Shown one piece after another: positions 44,384 to 56,133 of a stretch of DNA of 64,000 nucleotides; position 1 is the stretch's first letter, and each line of letters starts with the position of its first letter. A program made the position numbers and the translations under genes. The notes under the pieces were generated by a model. The model did no database searches, was not told where the DNA came from, and worked only from the letters and a program-made list of their open reading frames with translations. Source of the DNA: Quatrionicoccus australiensis (lineage in GTDB: Bacteria > Pseudomonadota > Gammaproteobacteria > Burkholderiales > Rhodocyclaceae); assembly GCF_020510425.1 (NCBI RefSeq), contig NZ_JAHBAH010000001.1, positions 1,054,001 through 1,118,000 on the forward strand, in the 5' to 3' direction.

Positions 44384-45862
44384 TCAAAGCGAGCGCAGCA
44401 GTGCATAGGCACACAGCGACATGATCATCTGCGGGAAGATCCCGAAGCCGGCTACCGCCAGACCATTCACCGAAACCAGAATCTTCATGTCGAGACCGGC
44501 AGCGATCGGCGTTTCGTCGGCCGGCGCATCGAAGTACATCAGCTTGACCACACGCAGATAGTAGAAGGCACCGATTAGCGAGAACAGCACTGCGACGATG
44601 GCCAGCCACATGTAACCGGCTGCGACGACTGCCTGCAGCACCGAGAACTTAGCGAAGAAGCCGATAAAGAACGGCACACCCGCCATCGAGAACATCAGCA
44701 TCAGCATGACGCCGGCGAACCACGGGCTACGCTTGTTGAGCCCCTTGAAATCTTCAAGGTTATCGGCCTCGAAGCCGGCACGCGACATCAGCAGGATCAT
44801 GCCGAAAGTACCGGCCGACATCATCACGTAAGCGATGACGTAGAACATGGCAGAGCTGTAGGCATTGAGCGCATAGCGCGCATCGCCGCTGACCACGCCG
44901 GTGGTGATGCCGAGCAGCATGAAGCCCATGTGCGAAATCGCGGAATAGGCCAGCATGCGCTTCAGATTGGTCTGGGCAATGGCGGCGAGATTACCGATTG
45001 CCATGGACAGCACGGAAAGGATGATCAGCATCATCTGCCAGTCGGCAGCCATGGTGATCAGGCCATTGACCAGCAGGCGCATGACGATGGCGAACGCAGC
45101 CAGCTTCGGGGCGGAACCGATGAACAGCGTGACCGAGGTCGGGGCGCCGTGATAGACGTCAGGAATCCACATATGGAACGGCACCACGCCAAGCTTGAAG
45201 GCCAGGCCGGAAACCAGGAAGACCAGGCCAAAGACCAGCACGCTCTTGTTGACACCGCCACTCAGCAAACGCTCGCCGACACCGGTGATTTCCAGCGTAC
45301 CGGTGGCGCCGTAGATCATCGACATGCCGTAGAGAAGCAGGCCGGAAGCCAGGGCGCCGAGCACGAAATACTTCATCGCAGCTTCGGTTGAAGTCGCCGA
45401 GTCGCGATTCATCGCCACCATTGCATAGAGCGACAGGGAGAGCAGTTCCAGACCAAGATAGATGGTCAGGAAATGATTGGCGGAAATCATCACCATCATG
45501 CCCAGCGTCGCGAACAGCGTCAGTACGTAGTATTCGCCCTTGTTCATGGTCGGACGTTCGATGATGTAGCCACGCGAGTAGAACATCACAACGATGACGG
45601 TCATGTACAGGAAGAGCTTCAGCAGGTCGGACATCAGATCGTCGACAAACATGTTGCTGAAGGTATAGACGATCTCGCCGGTACTGCTTCCGAACTGGAG
45701 CAGTGCACAGCCGACCAGGGTCAGCTGGGTCAGCACGAAGGTCACCGTACGACGGCTATCCTTGACCAGCAGGTCGATCATCAAAATGGCCAGGGCCATG
45801 ACCGCCAGGAAAATTTCCGGAGCGGCGGGCAGGAGATCGGGAACAACGAAATTGTCGAACAT
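44384..45862 (-). CDS. nuoN: NADH dehydrogenase I subunit N
   Basis: A 492-residue antiporter-like subunit with about 14 membrane helices. The proton-channel residues can be read: [14 protein letters not shown] (Glu), [15 protein letters not shown] (Lys absent, as is usual for N at this point), [20 protein letters not shown] (Lys, His) and [18 protein letters not shown]. Last gene of the operon. Confidence 0.97.
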   Translation of the reverse strand: MFDNFVVPDLLPAAPEIFLAVMALAILMIDLLVKDSRRTVTFVLTQLTLVGCALLQFGSSTGEIVYTFSNMFVDDLMSDLLKLFLYMTVIVVMFYSRGYIIERPTMNKGEYYVLTLFATLGMMVMISANHFLTIYLGLELLSLSLYAMVAMNRDSATSTEAAMKYFVLGALASGLLLYGMSMIYGATGTLEITGVGERLLSGGVNKSVLVFGLVFLVSGLAFKLGVVPFHMWIPDVYHGAPTSVTLFIGSAPKLAAFAIVMRLLVNGLITMAADWQMMLIILSVLSMAIGNLAAIAQTNLKRMLAYSAISHMGFMLLGITTGVVSGDARYALNAYSSAMFYVIAYVMMSAGTFGMILLMSRAGFEADNLEDFKGLNKRSPWFAGVMLMLMFSMAGVPFFIGFFAKFSVLQAVVAAGYMWLAIVAVLFSLIGAFYYLRVVKLMYFDAPADETPIAAGLDMKILVSVNGLAVAGFGIFPQMIMSLCAYALLRSL

Positions 45863-45874
45863 GTCGGCTACCGT

Positions 45875-47356
45875 TTAGTGAATCTTGCTGATGTTGACGT
45901 GATTCAGCAGCTCGTTGACCGAAGCGTGCATGACTTCCGTGAAGGGTTGCGGATAGAGACCCATACCCAGCGTGCAGAGGGCAAGCACGCCAAGAATGGC
46001 AAACTCGCGCTTGTTGATATCGCTCATCTCGGCCACGTGGTGGTTGGCAACATCGCCGAAGACCACGCGCTTGTACATCCACAAGGTGTAGGCAGCGCCG
46101 ACGATCAGCGAGCTGGCGGCAGCGAAGGCAACCCAGAAATTAAGTTTGACGGCACCCAGAATGATCATGAATTCGCCGATGAAGCCGGAGGTAGCCGGCA
46201 AACCGGCGTTGGCCATCGAGAACAGCATGAACAGGGCAGCGAACTTCGGCATGGTATTGACCACACCGCCGTAATCGGCAATTTGCCGGCTATGCACGCG
46301 GTCATACATGACGCCAATACAGAAGAACATGGCGCCCGACACGAAACCGTGCGAAACCATCTGAACCAGAGCGCCTTCGATACCGATCGCGCTGAACAGG
46401 AAGAAACCCAGGGTCACAAAGCCCATGTGCGCGATCGACGAATAGGCCACCAGCTTCTTCATGTCGGACTGAACCAGTGCGACAAAGCCGATATAAACCA
46501 CAGCGATCAGCGACAGGCCGATGACCAGACTCGACAACTCATGCGAGGCATCCGGCGCGATCGGCAGCGAGAACCGCAGGAAACCGTAAGCACCGAGCTT
46601 CAGGGCGATCGCGGCCAGCACGATGGAACCACCGGTCGGCGCTTCGACGTGAGCATCCGGCAACCAGGTATGCACCGGCCACATCGGCACCTTGACCGCA
46701 AAGGAAATCATGAAGGCCAGGAAAATCCAGATCTGCGGACCAAGTTGCAGCGGCAGCTTGTGCCATTCGAGAATCGAGAAACTGCCGCCCGACTGGATGA
46801 ACAGATACATCAGGGCAATCAGCAGAAGCAGGGAACCGAACAGGGTATAGAGGAAGAACTTGAAAGCGGCGTATACACGCTTCGGGCCGCCCCAGATACC
46901 GATGATCAGGTAGAGCGGGATCAGCGAAGCTTCGAAGAAGACATAGAACAGCACTCCGTCAAGCGAGGTGAAAATACCGTTCATCAAACCGGACATGATC
47001 AGGAAAGCCGCGTTGTACTGGGCAACCTTGTTCTGGATCACTTCCCAGCCTGCCGCAACAACAATGATCGTGATGAAGGCATTGAGCAGCACGAAGAGCA
47101 TCGAAATGCCGTCAACCCCGAGGTGATAGTTGATATTGAAGCGGGGAATCCAGGTCTTCAGTTCGACGAACTGCATGCCGCCATTGGCAACATCAAAACC
47201 GGTCCACAACGGGATCGTGACCAGAAAGCCGACAACAGCGACCAACAGCGCAGTGGCACGCGCCTTGGAGTCATCACCCAGACTGCCGGCGACAAGTACG
47301 CCAAAGCCGCCGAAAATCGGGATCCAGATGGCAAGTGAGAGCAGGTAATTCGACAT
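45875..47356 (-). CDS. nuoM: NADH dehydrogenase I subunit M
   Basis: A 493-residue proton-pumping subunit with about 14 helices. Key segments are YVFFEASLIPLYLIIGIWGG (Glu), FAVKVPMWPVHTWLPDAHVE (Lys) and DMKKLVAYSSIAHMGFVTLG. It follows nuoL by 31 nt and precedes nuoN by 12 nt. Confidence 0.98.
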   Translation of the reverse strand: MSNYLLSLAIWIPIFGGFGVLVAGSLGDDSKARATALLVAVVGFLVTIPLWTGFDVANGGMQFVELKTWIPRFNINYHLGVDGISMLFVLLNAFITIIVVAAGWEVIQNKVAQYNAAFLIMSGLMNGIFTSLDGVLFYVFFEASLIPLYLIIGIWGGPKRVYAAFKFFLYTLFGSLLLLIALMYLFIQSGGSFSILEWHKLPLQLGPQIWIFLAFMISFAVKVPMWPVHTWLPDAHVEAPTGGSIVLAAIALKLGAYGFLRFSLPIAPDASHELSSLVIGLSLIAVVYIGFVALVQSDMKKLVAYSSIAHMGFVTLGFFLFSAIGIEGALVQMVSHGFVSGAMFFCIGVMYDRVHSRQIADYGGVVNTMPKFAALFMLFSMANAGLPATSGFIGEFMIILGAVKLNFWVAFAAASSLIVGAAYTLWMYKRVVFGDVANHHVAEMSDINKREFAILGVLALCTLGMGLYPQPFTEVMHASVNELLNHVNISKIH

Positions 47357-47387
47357 GTTTTTCCTTGGTACTCTGCGGGCTCTACGA

Positions 47388-49463
47388 TCAGGCGCGGAAT
47401 ATCGACCAGGTCATCAGCGCAAAGAGGCCGATGATCATGGTGAAAGCGTAGTGATAGACGTAACCGGTCTGGAACAGACGGGCTATCGATGAAATCCATC
47501 CGACCAGGCGGGCGGAACCATTGACGATCATGCCGTCGATGATGGCCACATCGCCAACCTGCCAGAAGGTCTTGCCCAGCAGACGGGCACCACCGGCGAA
47601 AACGACTTCGTTGATCTTGTCGAAGTAGTACTTGTTTTCAAACAGCGTGTTGATTGCCGAGAAACGACGCTGAATCGCTGCAGGGATATCCGGACGCTTC
47701 ATGTAGAAGAACCAGGAGAGGGCGACCCCAGCGAAAGCCAGGATGAAGGGCAGACTGGTGAAAGCATGCGTAGCCATGCCGAACGCGTCGTGGAAGTGCT
47801 CGTGGAAGTGTTCCGCCAGGTGTTCCATCGCCGGGTGAGCTTCGTTATCGACAAAGATCACGCCCTTGAAGTATTCGCCGTAGAGCATCGGCTCAATGGC
47901 AAAGAAACCGATGGCAAGCGACGGAATAGCCAGCAGGACGAGCGGCAGCGTGACAACCCACGGCGTTTCATGCGGCTTCTGACCCGGGGCCAGACCGTGA
48001 TGTTCATGCGCATCGTGCGCGTCATCATGATCGCCGTGGGCGTCATGGGCATCGGCGTCATGCGCAGCGTGATGATCATCGTGATGGGCATCTGCCTTGC
48101 CGAAACGTTCTTCGCCGTGGAAGACGAGGAAGTACATCCGGAAGGAGTAGAAGGCGGTTACGAAGACACCTGCCAGTACGGCAAAGTATGCAAAGCCGGC
48201 ACCGGGAATATGCGACAGCTCAACCGCTTCGATGATCGAATCCTTCGAATAGAAGCCCGACAGGAAGGGCGTACCGATCAGGGCCAGCGAACCGACCAGC
48301 GAGGTCAGCCAGGTGATCGGCATGTACTTGCGCAGGCCGCCCATGTTGCGGATGTCCTGATCGTGGTGCATGCCGATGATGACAGAACCGGCGGCAAGGA
48401 ACAGCAGCGCCTTGAAGAAAGCGTGCGTCATCAGGTGGAAGATGGCGACCGAGTAGGCGGAGGCACCCAGTGCGACCGTCATGTAACCGAGCTGCGACAG
48501 CGTCGAGTAGGCGACGACGCGCTTGATGTCGTTCTGGATGATGCCGAGGAAGCCCATGAACAGCGCGGTGATTGCACCGATGATCAGAACGAAGGACAGG
48601 GCCGTCGTCGACAGTTCGAACAGCGGCGACATGCGCGACACCATGAAAATACCGGCAGTCACCATGGTTGCAGCGTGAATCAGCGCGGAAATCGGGGTCG
48701 GGCCTTCCATCGAGTCCGGCAGCCAGACATGCAGCGGAACCTGAGCTGACTTGCCCATGGCGCCGATGAACAGGCAGATACAGGTGACGCTGAGCAGCGA
48801 CCACTCGGCCGAACCCCAGATGTTGATCGTCTTAGTGGCCAGCTCCGGTGCCTTGGCAAACACGGTGGCGTAATCGAGCGAACCGAAGTGGGCCAGAACC
48901 AGACCAATGCCGAGAATGAAGCCAAAGTCACCGACGCGATTGACCAGGAAGGCCTTCATGTTGGCGAAGATCGCCGTCGGACGGGTATACCAGAAACCGA
49001 TCAGCAGGTAGGAAACCAGACCAACCGCTTCCCAGCCGAAGAAGAGTTGCATGAAATTATTGCTCATCACCAGCATCAGCATGGAGAAAGTGAACAACGA
49101 GATGTAGCTGAAGAAACGGTTGTAACCCGGGTCTTCCTGCATGTAACCGATGGTGTAGATGTGCACCATCAACGACACGAAGGTGACAACCAGCATCATC
49201 GTGGTAGTCAGCGTGTCGATCAGGAAACCGACTTCAAACTTGTAATCACCGGTAGTCAGCCAGGTATAAACCGGGCCGTTGAAGGTGTGACCGGCCTGCA
49301 CGTCCTTAAAGATGATCAGGGACAGGACGAAGGCAGCACCAACCCCGGCGATGGTGACGGTATGCGCCAGCCAACGCGGAATCACGCGACAAAAAAGGCC
49401 GGCAATCATCGCGCCGAACAACGGCGCGAGCGGGACGAGCAGGTAAAGTTTCTGCATTTCCAT
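47388..49463 (-). CDS. nuoL: NADH dehydrogenase I subunit L, with a histidine-rich loop
   Basis: A 691-residue subunit, longer than typical NuoL. The conserved LFFGWEAVGLVSYLLIGFW, GKSAQVPLHVWLPDSMEGPT and DIKRVVAYSTLSQLGYMTVA motifs are intact, and the long lateral helix and final membrane helix are at the C-terminus. Between the 12th and 13th helices, at about residues 456-490 (DNA 47997-48099), lies an insert made almost only of His, Asp, Ala and Gly. It ends in HEHHGLAPGQKPHETPW. It could bind metal ions or tune the loop; the rest of the protein looks normal. Confidence 0.97.
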   Translation of the reverse strand: MEMQKLYLLVPLAPLFGAMIAGLFCRVIPRWLAHTVTIAGVGAAFVLSLIIFKDVQAGHTFNGPVYTWLTTGDYKFEVGFLIDTLTTTMMLVVTFVSLMVHIYTIGYMQEDPGYNRFFSYISLFTFSMLMLVMSNNFMQLFFGWEAVGLVSYLLIGFWYTRPTAIFANMKAFLVNRVGDFGFILGIGLVLAHFGSLDYATVFAKAPELATKTINIWGSAEWSLLSVTCICLFIGAMGKSAQVPLHVWLPDSMEGPTPISALIHAATMVTAGIFMVSRMSPLFELSTTALSFVLIIGAITALFMGFLGIIQNDIKRVVAYSTLSQLGYMTVALGASAYSVAIFHLMTHAFFKALLFLAAGSVIIGMHHDQDIRNMGGLRKYMPITWLTSLVGSLALIGTPFLSGFYSKDSIIEAVELSHIPGAGFAYFAVLAGVFVTAFYSFRMYFLVFHGEERFGKADAHHDDHHAAHDADAHDAHGDHDDAHDAHEHHGLAPGQKPHETPWVVTLPLVLLAIPSLAIGFFAIEPMLYGEYFKGVIFVDNEAHPAMEHLAEHFHEHFHDAFGMATHAFTSLPFILAFAGVALSWFFYMKRPDIPAAIQRRFSAINTLFENKYYFDKINEVVFAGGARLLGKTFWQVGDVAIIDGMIVNGSARLVGWISSIARLFQTGYVYHYAFTMIIGLFALMTWSIFRA

Positions 49464-49465
49464 GG

Positions 49466-49777
49466 TTAACCCTTCAGGCTGTCCAGGTCATCCACATGGA
49501 TGCTCTTGAGGTTGCGGAACAGCACGATCAGTATGGCGAGGCCAATGGCAGATTCGGCTGCGGCGACAGTCAGAATGAAAAAGACGAAGATCTGGCCGGA
49601 CAAGTCCTGCAGGTAGTGCGAAAAGGCCACGAAATTCATGTTGACCGCCAGGAGCATCAGTTCGATGGCCATCAGCAACACCAGCAGGTTCTTCCGGTTA
49701 AGAAAGATGCCGACAACGCTGATCGCGAAGAGGATCGCGCCCAGAATCAGGAAATGCGAGAGTGACAGAGTTAGCAT
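49466..49777 (-). CDS. nuoK: NADH dehydrogenase I subunit K
   Basis: A 103-residue membrane protein with three helices. The two conserved glutamates are in [19 protein letters not shown] and [20 protein letters not shown]. It lies 2 nt ahead of nuoL. Confidence 0.98.
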   Translation of the reverse strand: MLTLSLSHFLILGAILFAISVVGIFLNRKNLLVLLMAIELMLLAVNMNFVAFSHYLQDLSGQIFVFFILTVAAAESAIGLAILIVLFRNLKSIHVDDLDSLKG

Positions 49778-49791
49778 GGTCTTCCCGGGGT

Positions 49792-50391
49792 TCAGTCTTT
49801 TTCAACCGGCATCTGCAGCACGCGGACGCGATCCTTCGCCTTGACGAAGACCTGCTGATTCGGGTTGGTGTACTTGGTCTTCTTGGGACCACGGTAGGTC
49901 AGAACAATCGCTGCGATCATGCCGACGAGCAGCACGATGGAAGCGAGTTCAAACGGATAGACATATTCGCTGAACATCAGCGCGCCAATACTCTTGGTAT
50001 TGGAAATACCGGCCGGCACCAGCGCTTCTGCGGCCGGCACCTGGAAATACTTGCTGCCCAGCACCAGGCCCATCTCGAGGACCATCAGCAGGCCAAGGAT
50101 GGCCCCCAGCGGCAGGTAGTTCCAAAAACCCTGACGAATGCGATCCATGTTGATGTCGAGCATCATCACGACAAACAGGAACAGCACCATGACCGCCCCG
50201 ACGTAGACGAGGATGATGGCGATGGCCAGGAATTCGGCCTGCAGCAAAGCCCAGATACCGCCACAGGTGAAGAAGGCGAGAATCAGGTGCAGGGCGGCGT
50301 GGACCGGATTACGGGCAGTAATCACGCGCAGGCTGGCGACGATTAGTATCGCCGACAGGAAGAAGAAGACCAGAGTCTGAAAATCCATCAC
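49792..50391 (-). CDS. nuoJ: NADH dehydrogenase I subunit J
   Basis: A 199-residue membrane protein with five helices; [20 protein letters not shown] contains the family's pi-bulge region, and [13 protein letters not shown] the first loop. It follows nuoI by 9 nt. Confidence 0.97.
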   Translation of the reverse strand: MMDFQTLVFFFLSAILIVASLRVITARNPVHAALHLILAFFTCGGIWALLQAEFLAIAIILVYVGAVMVLFLFVVMMLDINMDRIRQGFWNYLPLGAILGLLMVLEMGLVLGSKYFQVPAAEALVPAGISNTKSIGALMFSEYVYPFELASIVLLVGMIAAIVLTYRGPKKTKYTNPNQQVFVKAKDRVRVLQMPVEKD

Positions 50392-50400
50392 GTGTTCCCG

Positions 50401-50889
50401 TTATCGGTAGGAAGCATCAAGGGCACGGTCCTTGGCGATCTGATCTTCATAACGATCGCCATTGGCCAGCAACATCTGCTTCGTGTAGTACAGGTCACCA
50501 CGCTTCTCGCCGTGGTACTCGAAAACGCGGGTCTCGACGACCGCATCGACCGGACAGGCTTCCTCGCAGAAGCCGCAGAAGATGCACTTGGTCAGATCGA
50601 TGTCGTAACGCGTCGTACGGCGCGAACCATCGTCACGCGGCTCGGCCTCGATGGTGATCGCCATCGCCGGACAGATCGCTTCGCACAGTTTGCAGGCGAT
50701 GCAACGCTCTTCCCCGTTCGGGTAGCGGCGCAGGGCGTGCAGACCGCGGAAACGGAAGCTCTGCGGCGTTTTTTCCTCGGGATATTGAACGGTGATCTTG
50801 CGGGCAAAGAAATACTTGCCGGTCACCGCCATACCTTTCAACAGCTCCTTGAGGAGCAGGCTGTTGAAGATTTCCTTCATCGAACCCAT
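50401..50889 (-). CDS. nuoI: NADH dehydrogenase I subunit I
   Basis: A 162-residue protein with two 4Fe-4S ferredoxin sites: [17 protein letters not shown] and [18 protein letters not shown]. It carries clusters N6a and N6b in the peripheral arm. An amphipathic N-terminal helix touches the membrane. Confidence 0.98.
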   Translation of the reverse strand: MGSMKEIFNSLLLKELLKGMAVTGKYFFARKITVQYPEEKTPQSFRFRGLHALRRYPNGEERCIACKLCEAICPAMAITIEAEPRDDGSRRTTRYDIDLTKCIFCGFCEEACPVDAVVETRVFEYHGEKRGDLYYTKQMLLANGDRYEDQIAKDRALDASYR

Positions 50890-50899
50890 CAGTCTCTCC

Positions 50900-51949
50900 T
50901 CACTTCCAGATATTCAGCGGGGACATCATCCAGCATCCCACGACAACGAGCCAAACCAGGCAAACCGGCACGAACACTTTCCAGCCCAGACGCATCAGCT
51001 GGTCGTAGCGATAACGCGGGAAGGTGGCACGGAACCAGAGGAACAGGAAGAGAATCGCGGCAACCTTGGCAAACAGCCAGAGAATGCCATCCGGCAGGAA
51101 ACCGACCGGAGACAACCAACCGCCGAGGAACATGATCGAGGTCAGCGTGGAGACCAGAATCATGTTGCCGTATTCGGCCAAGAAGAATACCGCGAAGGCC
51201 ATGCCCGAATACTCAACGTGGAAACCGGCAACGATTTCCGATTCACCTTCGCAAACGTCGAACGGCGCACGGTTGGTTTCGGCAACCCCGGAGATCAGGT
51301 AAACCAGGAACATCGGGAACAGCGGCAACCAGTTCCATGAAAGGAAACCCAGGCCCCAGTCGGCAAAACGACCATGTTCCTGCGCATGCACGATGCTGAC
51401 CAGGTTCAGGCTGTTGGACACCATCAGCACACAGATCAGCGCGAAGCCCATCGAGATTTCGTAGGAAACCATCTGGGCCGCGGCACGCATGGCACCAAGG
51501 AAAGCGTACTTGGAGTTGGATGCCCAGCCCGACAGGATGATGCCGTAGACGCCCATCGAGGTGATGGCCATGATGTAAAGCAGGCTGGCATCGATATTGG
51601 CAAGCACCAGCGTATCGGTGAAAGGCACGACAGCCCAGGCAGCCAGCGCCGGCGCGATGGCCAGCATCGGCGCAATGATGAAGATCGCCTTGTTGGCACC
51701 GCTCGGCACCACGATTTCCTTCATCAACAGCTTCAGACCGTCGGCGATCGGCTGGATCAAGCCCCAGGGACCAACCCGGTTCGGACCGATACGAACCTGC
51801 ATGTAGCCGATCACCTTGCGTTCCGCCCAGGTCAGATAGGCAATGCTCAGCATCAGCGGGGCAACGATCAGGACGATCTTGAGCAGGGTCCAGACGGCAG
51901 GCCAGGCACCACCAAAGATACCCAGACCGAAATTCATCAGTGCGTCCAT
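50900..51949 (-). CDS. nuoH: NADH dehydrogenase I subunit H
   Basis: A 349-residue membrane protein with eight or nine helices that forms the quinone channel. [20 protein letters not shown] and [20 protein letters not shown] are the conserved loops. Its ATG directly abuts the nuoG stop. Confidence 0.98.
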   Translation of the reverse strand: MDALMNFGLGIFGGAWPAVWTLLKIVLIVAPLMLSIAYLTWAERKVIGYMQVRIGPNRVGPWGLIQPIADGLKLLMKEIVVPSGANKAIFIIAPMLAIAPALAAWAVVPFTDTLVLANIDASLLYIMAITSMGVYGIILSGWASNSKYAFLGAMRAAAQMVSYEISMGFALICVLMVSNSLNLVSIVHAQEHGRFADWGLGFLSWNWLPLFPMFLVYLISGVAETNRAPFDVCEGESEIVAGFHVEYSGMAFAVFFLAEYGNMILVSTLTSIMFLGGWLSPVGFLPDGILWLFAKVAAILFLFLWFRATFPRYRYDQLMRLGWKVFVPVCLVWLVVVGCWMMSPLNIWK

Positions 51950-54280
51950 TTATGCACGCTCCACGGTAATCAGGCCAAACATCTCGCCAAGACCGGCGGT
52001 CGAGGCATGCGCCGCGGCAACACGGATGCAACCGAGCGGTACATTGTTGTCTGCCTTGGCGGTCAGGACGGCCTCGCCGCTGCCCTGCTTCAGGCGAACC
52101 GGTGAACCGGCCACCAAACCAAGCTGCGCCAGGGTTTGTTCATTGATGCGGGCGCTGGGTGCGACACCATCAGCAGTCTGTTGCAACGCCGGCGAACGAC
52201 GAGCCATCGGATCGGCAAAGTTGATCGGCACATCGGCAATACGTTGCAGGCCTTCAACACCGGACGGCAGTTGAATTGCGACGCCGTTCAAACCATTGTC
52301 GAGGTTGGCGACAAACTCGGCATCCTTGCCAAGCACTTCGTCACGCACCGCTTCGCTGGATTCGTAAGCAAAACCATCGAGGGTCAGGACGTTGCCGAGA
52401 ACACGCAACAACTTCCAGGCCGGACGGGCATCGCCGCGGGCCTTGACGACACCATTGAAGCTCTGGACACGACCTTCGATATTCACGAAGGTACCCGCCG
52501 TTTCGGTATAAGGCGCAATCGGCAGGATCACATCGGCGTATTCGAGGGCAAGATCATTCTTGAAAGCCGAAGCGAAGACGACCAGACTGGCCTGCTTCAA
52601 TGCAGCAAACGCAACTTGCGGGTTCGCATAATCGAATTCCGGTTCGATGCCGAGCAGGAAGTAGGCCTTGCGCGGCTGTTCGAACATCTGACGTGCATTG
52701 GCACCGGACGGCAGGGCCCAGCCAGAATGACCACCAACGACGTTGGCGGCTTCACCAAGGAAGCCGACGGTGGCACCGGTCAGCTTGCCGAGTTCAAGCG
52801 CCAAGGCATGCAACTGGGTGGCTTGCGCCGACTGCGTCGCAACATTGCCGAGGAAGACTGCGCGCTTTTCGCCTTCAAGAAGGCTCTGTGCGATCTTCTT
52901 GCTGGTTTCGCAAACAGCGACGCCTTCCAGACCGGCCGGAACGGCAGTGCCCTTGAGTTCGGCAGCTGCTTTGACCACGGCAGCCAGCGACTGCGCCAGT
53001 TGCGCGGGGGCAACCGTGAGGTTGGCGTGCAACTGGATCAGTTGATCGTCGGAAGTCACCGACAACAGGCTGACCTTGGTAAATTTCTTGGCGGCCTGAC
53101 GCAGGCGCTGGGCGATCAGCGGATGATCCTTGCGCAGGAAGGAACCGACGACGAGGGCGGCATCAAGATCCTTGATGTCGGCAAGCTTGAGGCCTAGCCA
53201 CGGCGTACCGGCGCGCTTGAAATCGGTACCGAAGTCGAGCTGACGCGGACGGAAATCGACATTGCCGCTACCCAGGCCCTTGAAGACCTTGCCCAGCAGA
53301 TAAAGTTCTTCCAGCGTCGACGCCGGCGATGCCAGCGCAGCGATCGCGTCCCCACCGTGATTGCGAGCAACGTCTTTGAGACCATGCGCGACGTAGTCGA
53401 GTGCCACATTCCAGTCGACTTCACGCCACTCGCCACCCTGCTTGACCAAGGGCTTGGTAAGGCGCTGATCGGAACTCAGGGACTGGTAAGAGAAACGCTC
53501 CTTGTCGGAGATCCAGCACTCATTGACCGCTTCGTTTTCGCGCGGCAGGACGCGCATCACATTGTCGTGCTTGACCTGGACAACTAGGTTGGCACCGACG
53601 GAATCGTGCGGGCTGACCGACTTGCGGCGCTGCAACTCCCACGAGCGGGCGGTGTAGCGGAAAGGCTTGGAAGTCAAGGCGCCGACCGGACAGAGATCGA
53701 TCATATTGCCCGACAATTCGGAGTCGACCGTACGACCGAGGAAGGTCGTAATTTCGGAATGCATGTTGCGATTGGCCATGCCAAGCTCCATGATCCCGGC
53801 CACTTCCTGACCAAAGCGAACGCAACGGGTGCAGTGAATGCAACGGCTCATCTCTTCCATGGAGATCAGCGGCCCGACATTCTTGTGGAACACCACGTGT
53901 TTCTCTTCGGTATACCGACTCTTCATCGGACCATAACCGACCGACATGTCCTGCAGCTGACATTCGCCGCCCTGATCGCAGATCGGGCAATCCAGCGGAT
54001 GGTTGATAAGCAGGAATTCCATCACCCCCTTCTGTGCCTTGACGGCCAGTTCGGAGTGGGTAAATACCTTCATGCCGTTGGTCACCGGCGTCGCACAGGC
54101 AGGCAGCGGCTTCGGTGCCTTTTCCACCTGCACAAGACACATGCGGCAGTTGGCGGCAATCGATAATTTTTTGTGGTAGCAGAAATGCGGAATGTAAACC
54201 CCAACCTGCTGCGCGGCGTCCATCACCGTGCTGCCGTCAGGCACTTGCGCTTTCTTGCCGTCGATCTCGATTTCTAGCAT
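51950..54280 (-). CDS. nuoG: NADH dehydrogenase I subunit G
   Basis: A 776-residue peripheral-arm protein. The iron-sulfur sites are in HKKLSIAANCRMCLVQVE, HPLDCPICDQGGECQLQD, CIHCTRCVRFG and MIDLCPVGALTS. The rest is the molybdopterin-oxidoreductase-like fold without the cofactor ligands. Some residues after 600 (EYADVILPIAPYTETAGTFV) show the typical late motif. Confidence 0.97.
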   Translation of the reverse strand: MLEIEIDGKKAQVPDGSTVMDAAQQVGVYIPHFCYHKKLSIAANCRMCLVQVEKAPKPLPACATPVTNGMKVFTHSELAVKAQKGVMEFLLINHPLDCPICDQGGECQLQDMSVGYGPMKSRYTEEKHVVFHKNVGPLISMEEMSRCIHCTRCVRFGQEVAGIMELGMANRNMHSEITTFLGRTVDSELSGNMIDLCPVGALTSKPFRYTARSWELQRRKSVSPHDSVGANLVVQVKHDNVMRVLPRENEAVNECWISDKERFSYQSLSSDQRLTKPLVKQGGEWREVDWNVALDYVAHGLKDVARNHGGDAIAALASPASTLEELYLLGKVFKGLGSGNVDFRPRQLDFGTDFKRAGTPWLGLKLADIKDLDAALVVGSFLRKDHPLIAQRLRQAAKKFTKVSLLSVTSDDQLIQLHANLTVAPAQLAQSLAAVVKAAAELKGTAVPAGLEGVAVCETSKKIAQSLLEGEKRAVFLGNVATQSAQATQLHALALELGKLTGATVGFLGEAANVVGGHSGWALPSGANARQMFEQPRKAYFLLGIEPEFDYANPQVAFAALKQASLVVFASAFKNDLALEYADVILPIAPYTETAGTFVNIEGRVQSFNGVVKARGDARPAWKLLRVLGNVLTLDGFAYESSEAVRDEVLGKDAEFVANLDNGLNGVAIQLPSGVEGLQRIADVPINFADPMARRSPALQQTADGVAPSARINEQTLAQLGLVAGSPVRLKQGSGEAVLTAKADNNVPLGCIRVAAAHASTAGLGEMFGLITVERA

Positions 54281-54331
54281 GTCGCTACCTTGTAGCCAGT
54301 TCTTTCGTATCTATCGCTTGGAAGGAGGGGC

Positions 54332-55660
54332 TTAAGCCGCCACCTTGTGGAAACCACTACCCGCCCATTGCACATCCTTGGGCACCAGACAGGTCTTGTG
54401 CTCGATGTGGTATTCGAACTCGCTGCGGAAATGCTTCAGGAAACTCTGCACCGGGAAGGCAGCAGCGTCACCGAGCGCACAGATCGTGCGACCGGAGATA
54501 TTTCCCAAAACGCTGCCCAGCAGGTCGAGGTCTTCGGGTTTGCCCAGACCGTTTTCGATCCGGTGAATAATCTTGTACATCCAGGCCGTACCTTCACGAC
54601 AGGGCGTACATTGACCGCAGGACTCCTCGTGGTAGAAGAATGACAGTCGTTCCAGAGCCTTGACCATGCAGACCGTCTCATCCATGACGATCACGGCACC
54701 CGAACCGAGCATCGAGCCGCCCTTGCTGATCGAGTCGTAATCCATGGTGCAGTCCATGATCACGCTGGCCGGCATAACCGGGGCAGACGAGCCACCGGGA
54801 ATGACTGCCTTGAGCTTGCGCCCGCCGCGCATGCCGCCACACATTTCGAGCAGGGTGGCGAACGGTGTACCAAGCGGAATTTCGTAATTCCCGGGCCGAT
54901 TGACATGACCCGAAACAGAGAACAGCTTGGTGCCGCCGTTATTGGGCTTACCCAGATTGAGGAACTCTTCGCCACCCATTTTCAGGATAAAGGGAATGGA
55001 AGCGAAGGTTTCAGTGTTGTTGATCGTCGTCGGCTTGCCATACAGGCCAAAGGAGGCCGGGAATGGCGGCTTGAAGCGCGGTTGGCCCTTCTTGCCTTCG
55101 ATCGATTCGAGCAGCGCGGTTTCCTCGCCACAGATGTAGGCACCATAACCATGATGGGCAAACAGCTCGAAGTTGAACTCTGAACCGAGAATCTTCTGGC
55201 CGATGAAGCCGGCTGCGCGAGCTTCGTCGAGCGCAGCTTCAAAGCGCTGGTAAATTTCCCAGATTTCGCCGTGAACATAGTTGTAGCCGCGGGTTGCGCC
55301 CATTGCGTAGGCTGCTATGGCCATGCCTTCAATCACCGCATGCGGGTTGTAGGCCATGATATCGCGGTCCTTGAAGGTCCCCGGCTCACCCTCATCGGTG
55401 TTGCAGACTATGTACTTGTCACCAGGAAAGGAGCGCGGCATGAATGACCACTTAAGGCCAGTCGGGAAGCCAGCACCGCCACGACCACGCAAAACCGATT
55501 TCTTGACCTCAGCAATGACATCTTCCTGCGACAGCTTGTCAGCAAGGATGCGACGCAATTGCGAATAACCGCCACGCGCCACGTAGTCCTGCAGGCGCCA
55601 GGTCTTGTCGCCATCCAGACCTTCCATCAGGACGCCGTTGATCGAACCGAGCATCGTCAT
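54332..55660 (-). CDS. nuoF: NADH dehydrogenase I subunit F
   Basis: A 442-residue subunit that binds NADH, FMN and cluster N3. [52 protein letters not shown] and [15 protein letters not shown] are intact. The ATG at 55660 overlaps the nuoE stop (TAATG); a longer frame reaches upstream but lies in nuoE. Confidence 0.98.
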   Translation of the reverse strand: MTMLGSINGVLMEGLDGDKTWRLQDYVARGGYSQLRRILADKLSQEDVIAEVKKSVLRGRGGAGFPTGLKWSFMPRSFPGDKYIVCNTDEGEPGTFKDRDIMAYNPHAVIEGMAIAAYAMGATRGYNYVHGEIWEIYQRFEAALDEARAAGFIGQKILGSEFNFELFAHHGYGAYICGEETALLESIEGKKGQPRFKPPFPASFGLYGKPTTINNTETFASIPFILKMGGEEFLNLGKPNNGGTKLFSVSGHVNRPGNYEIPLGTPFATLLEMCGGMRGGRKLKAVIPGGSSAPVMPASVIMDCTMDYDSISKGGSMLGSGAVIVMDETVCMVKALERLSFFYHEESCGQCTPCREGTAWMYKIIHRIENGLGKPEDLDLLGSVLGNISGRTICALGDAAAFPVQSFLKHFRSEFEYHIEHKTCLVPKDVQWAGSGFHKVAA

Positions 55661-56133
55661 TATTTGAGCTCCTCGAGCAGCTTGTCGATCTGTTCCGGAT
55701 GCATGTGGCTGCACATCGAGCGGTTGTTCACGATAAAGACCGGTGCGTCGCCACAGGCGCCCATGCACTCGCCCTCTTTCAGCGTAAATTTGCCGTCGGC
55801 AGTGGTCTCACCGTAGCCAATACCGAGCTTCTTTTGCACGTATTCGCCGGCATGGTAGCCACCGGACAGCGCACAGGGGAGGTTCGTACAGATCGTGATC
55901 TTGTACTTCCCAACCGGCTTGAGGTCATACATGTTGTAGAAGGAAGCCACTTCGTAGGCCGCCATCGGCGGCATACCAAGATAAACGGCGACAGCCTCGA
56001 TCACTTCGGGAGGCAGCCAGCCCTTTTCTTCCTGGGCGTGAGCGAGACAGGCCATGACCGCCGACTGTTTCTGTTCGGCGGGGTATTTGGCGACTTCGCG
56101 CGCAAATTTCTGGAGGGTTTCAGCGGAAAACAT
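55660..56133 (-). CDS. nuoE: NADH dehydrogenase I subunit E
   Basis: A 157-residue thioredoxin-like subunit with the 2Fe-2S cluster N1a, bound by [11 protein letters not shown] and [16 protein letters not shown]. It overlaps nuoD and nuoF by a nucleotide or so. Confidence 0.98.
   Translation of the reverse strand: MFSAETLQKFAREVAKYPAEQKQSAVMACLAHAQEEKGWLPPEVIEAVAVYLGMPPMAAYEVASFYNMYDLKPVGKYKITICTNLPCALSGGYHAGEYVQKKLGIGYGETTADGKFTLKEGECMGACGDAPVFIVNNRSMCSHMHPEQIDKLLEELK

Noticed and set aside
45473..47338. Long plus-strand open frame opposite nuoN and nuoM
   Set aside because: Antisense of membrane-protein genes; typical His/Gln/Asp-rich shadow product.
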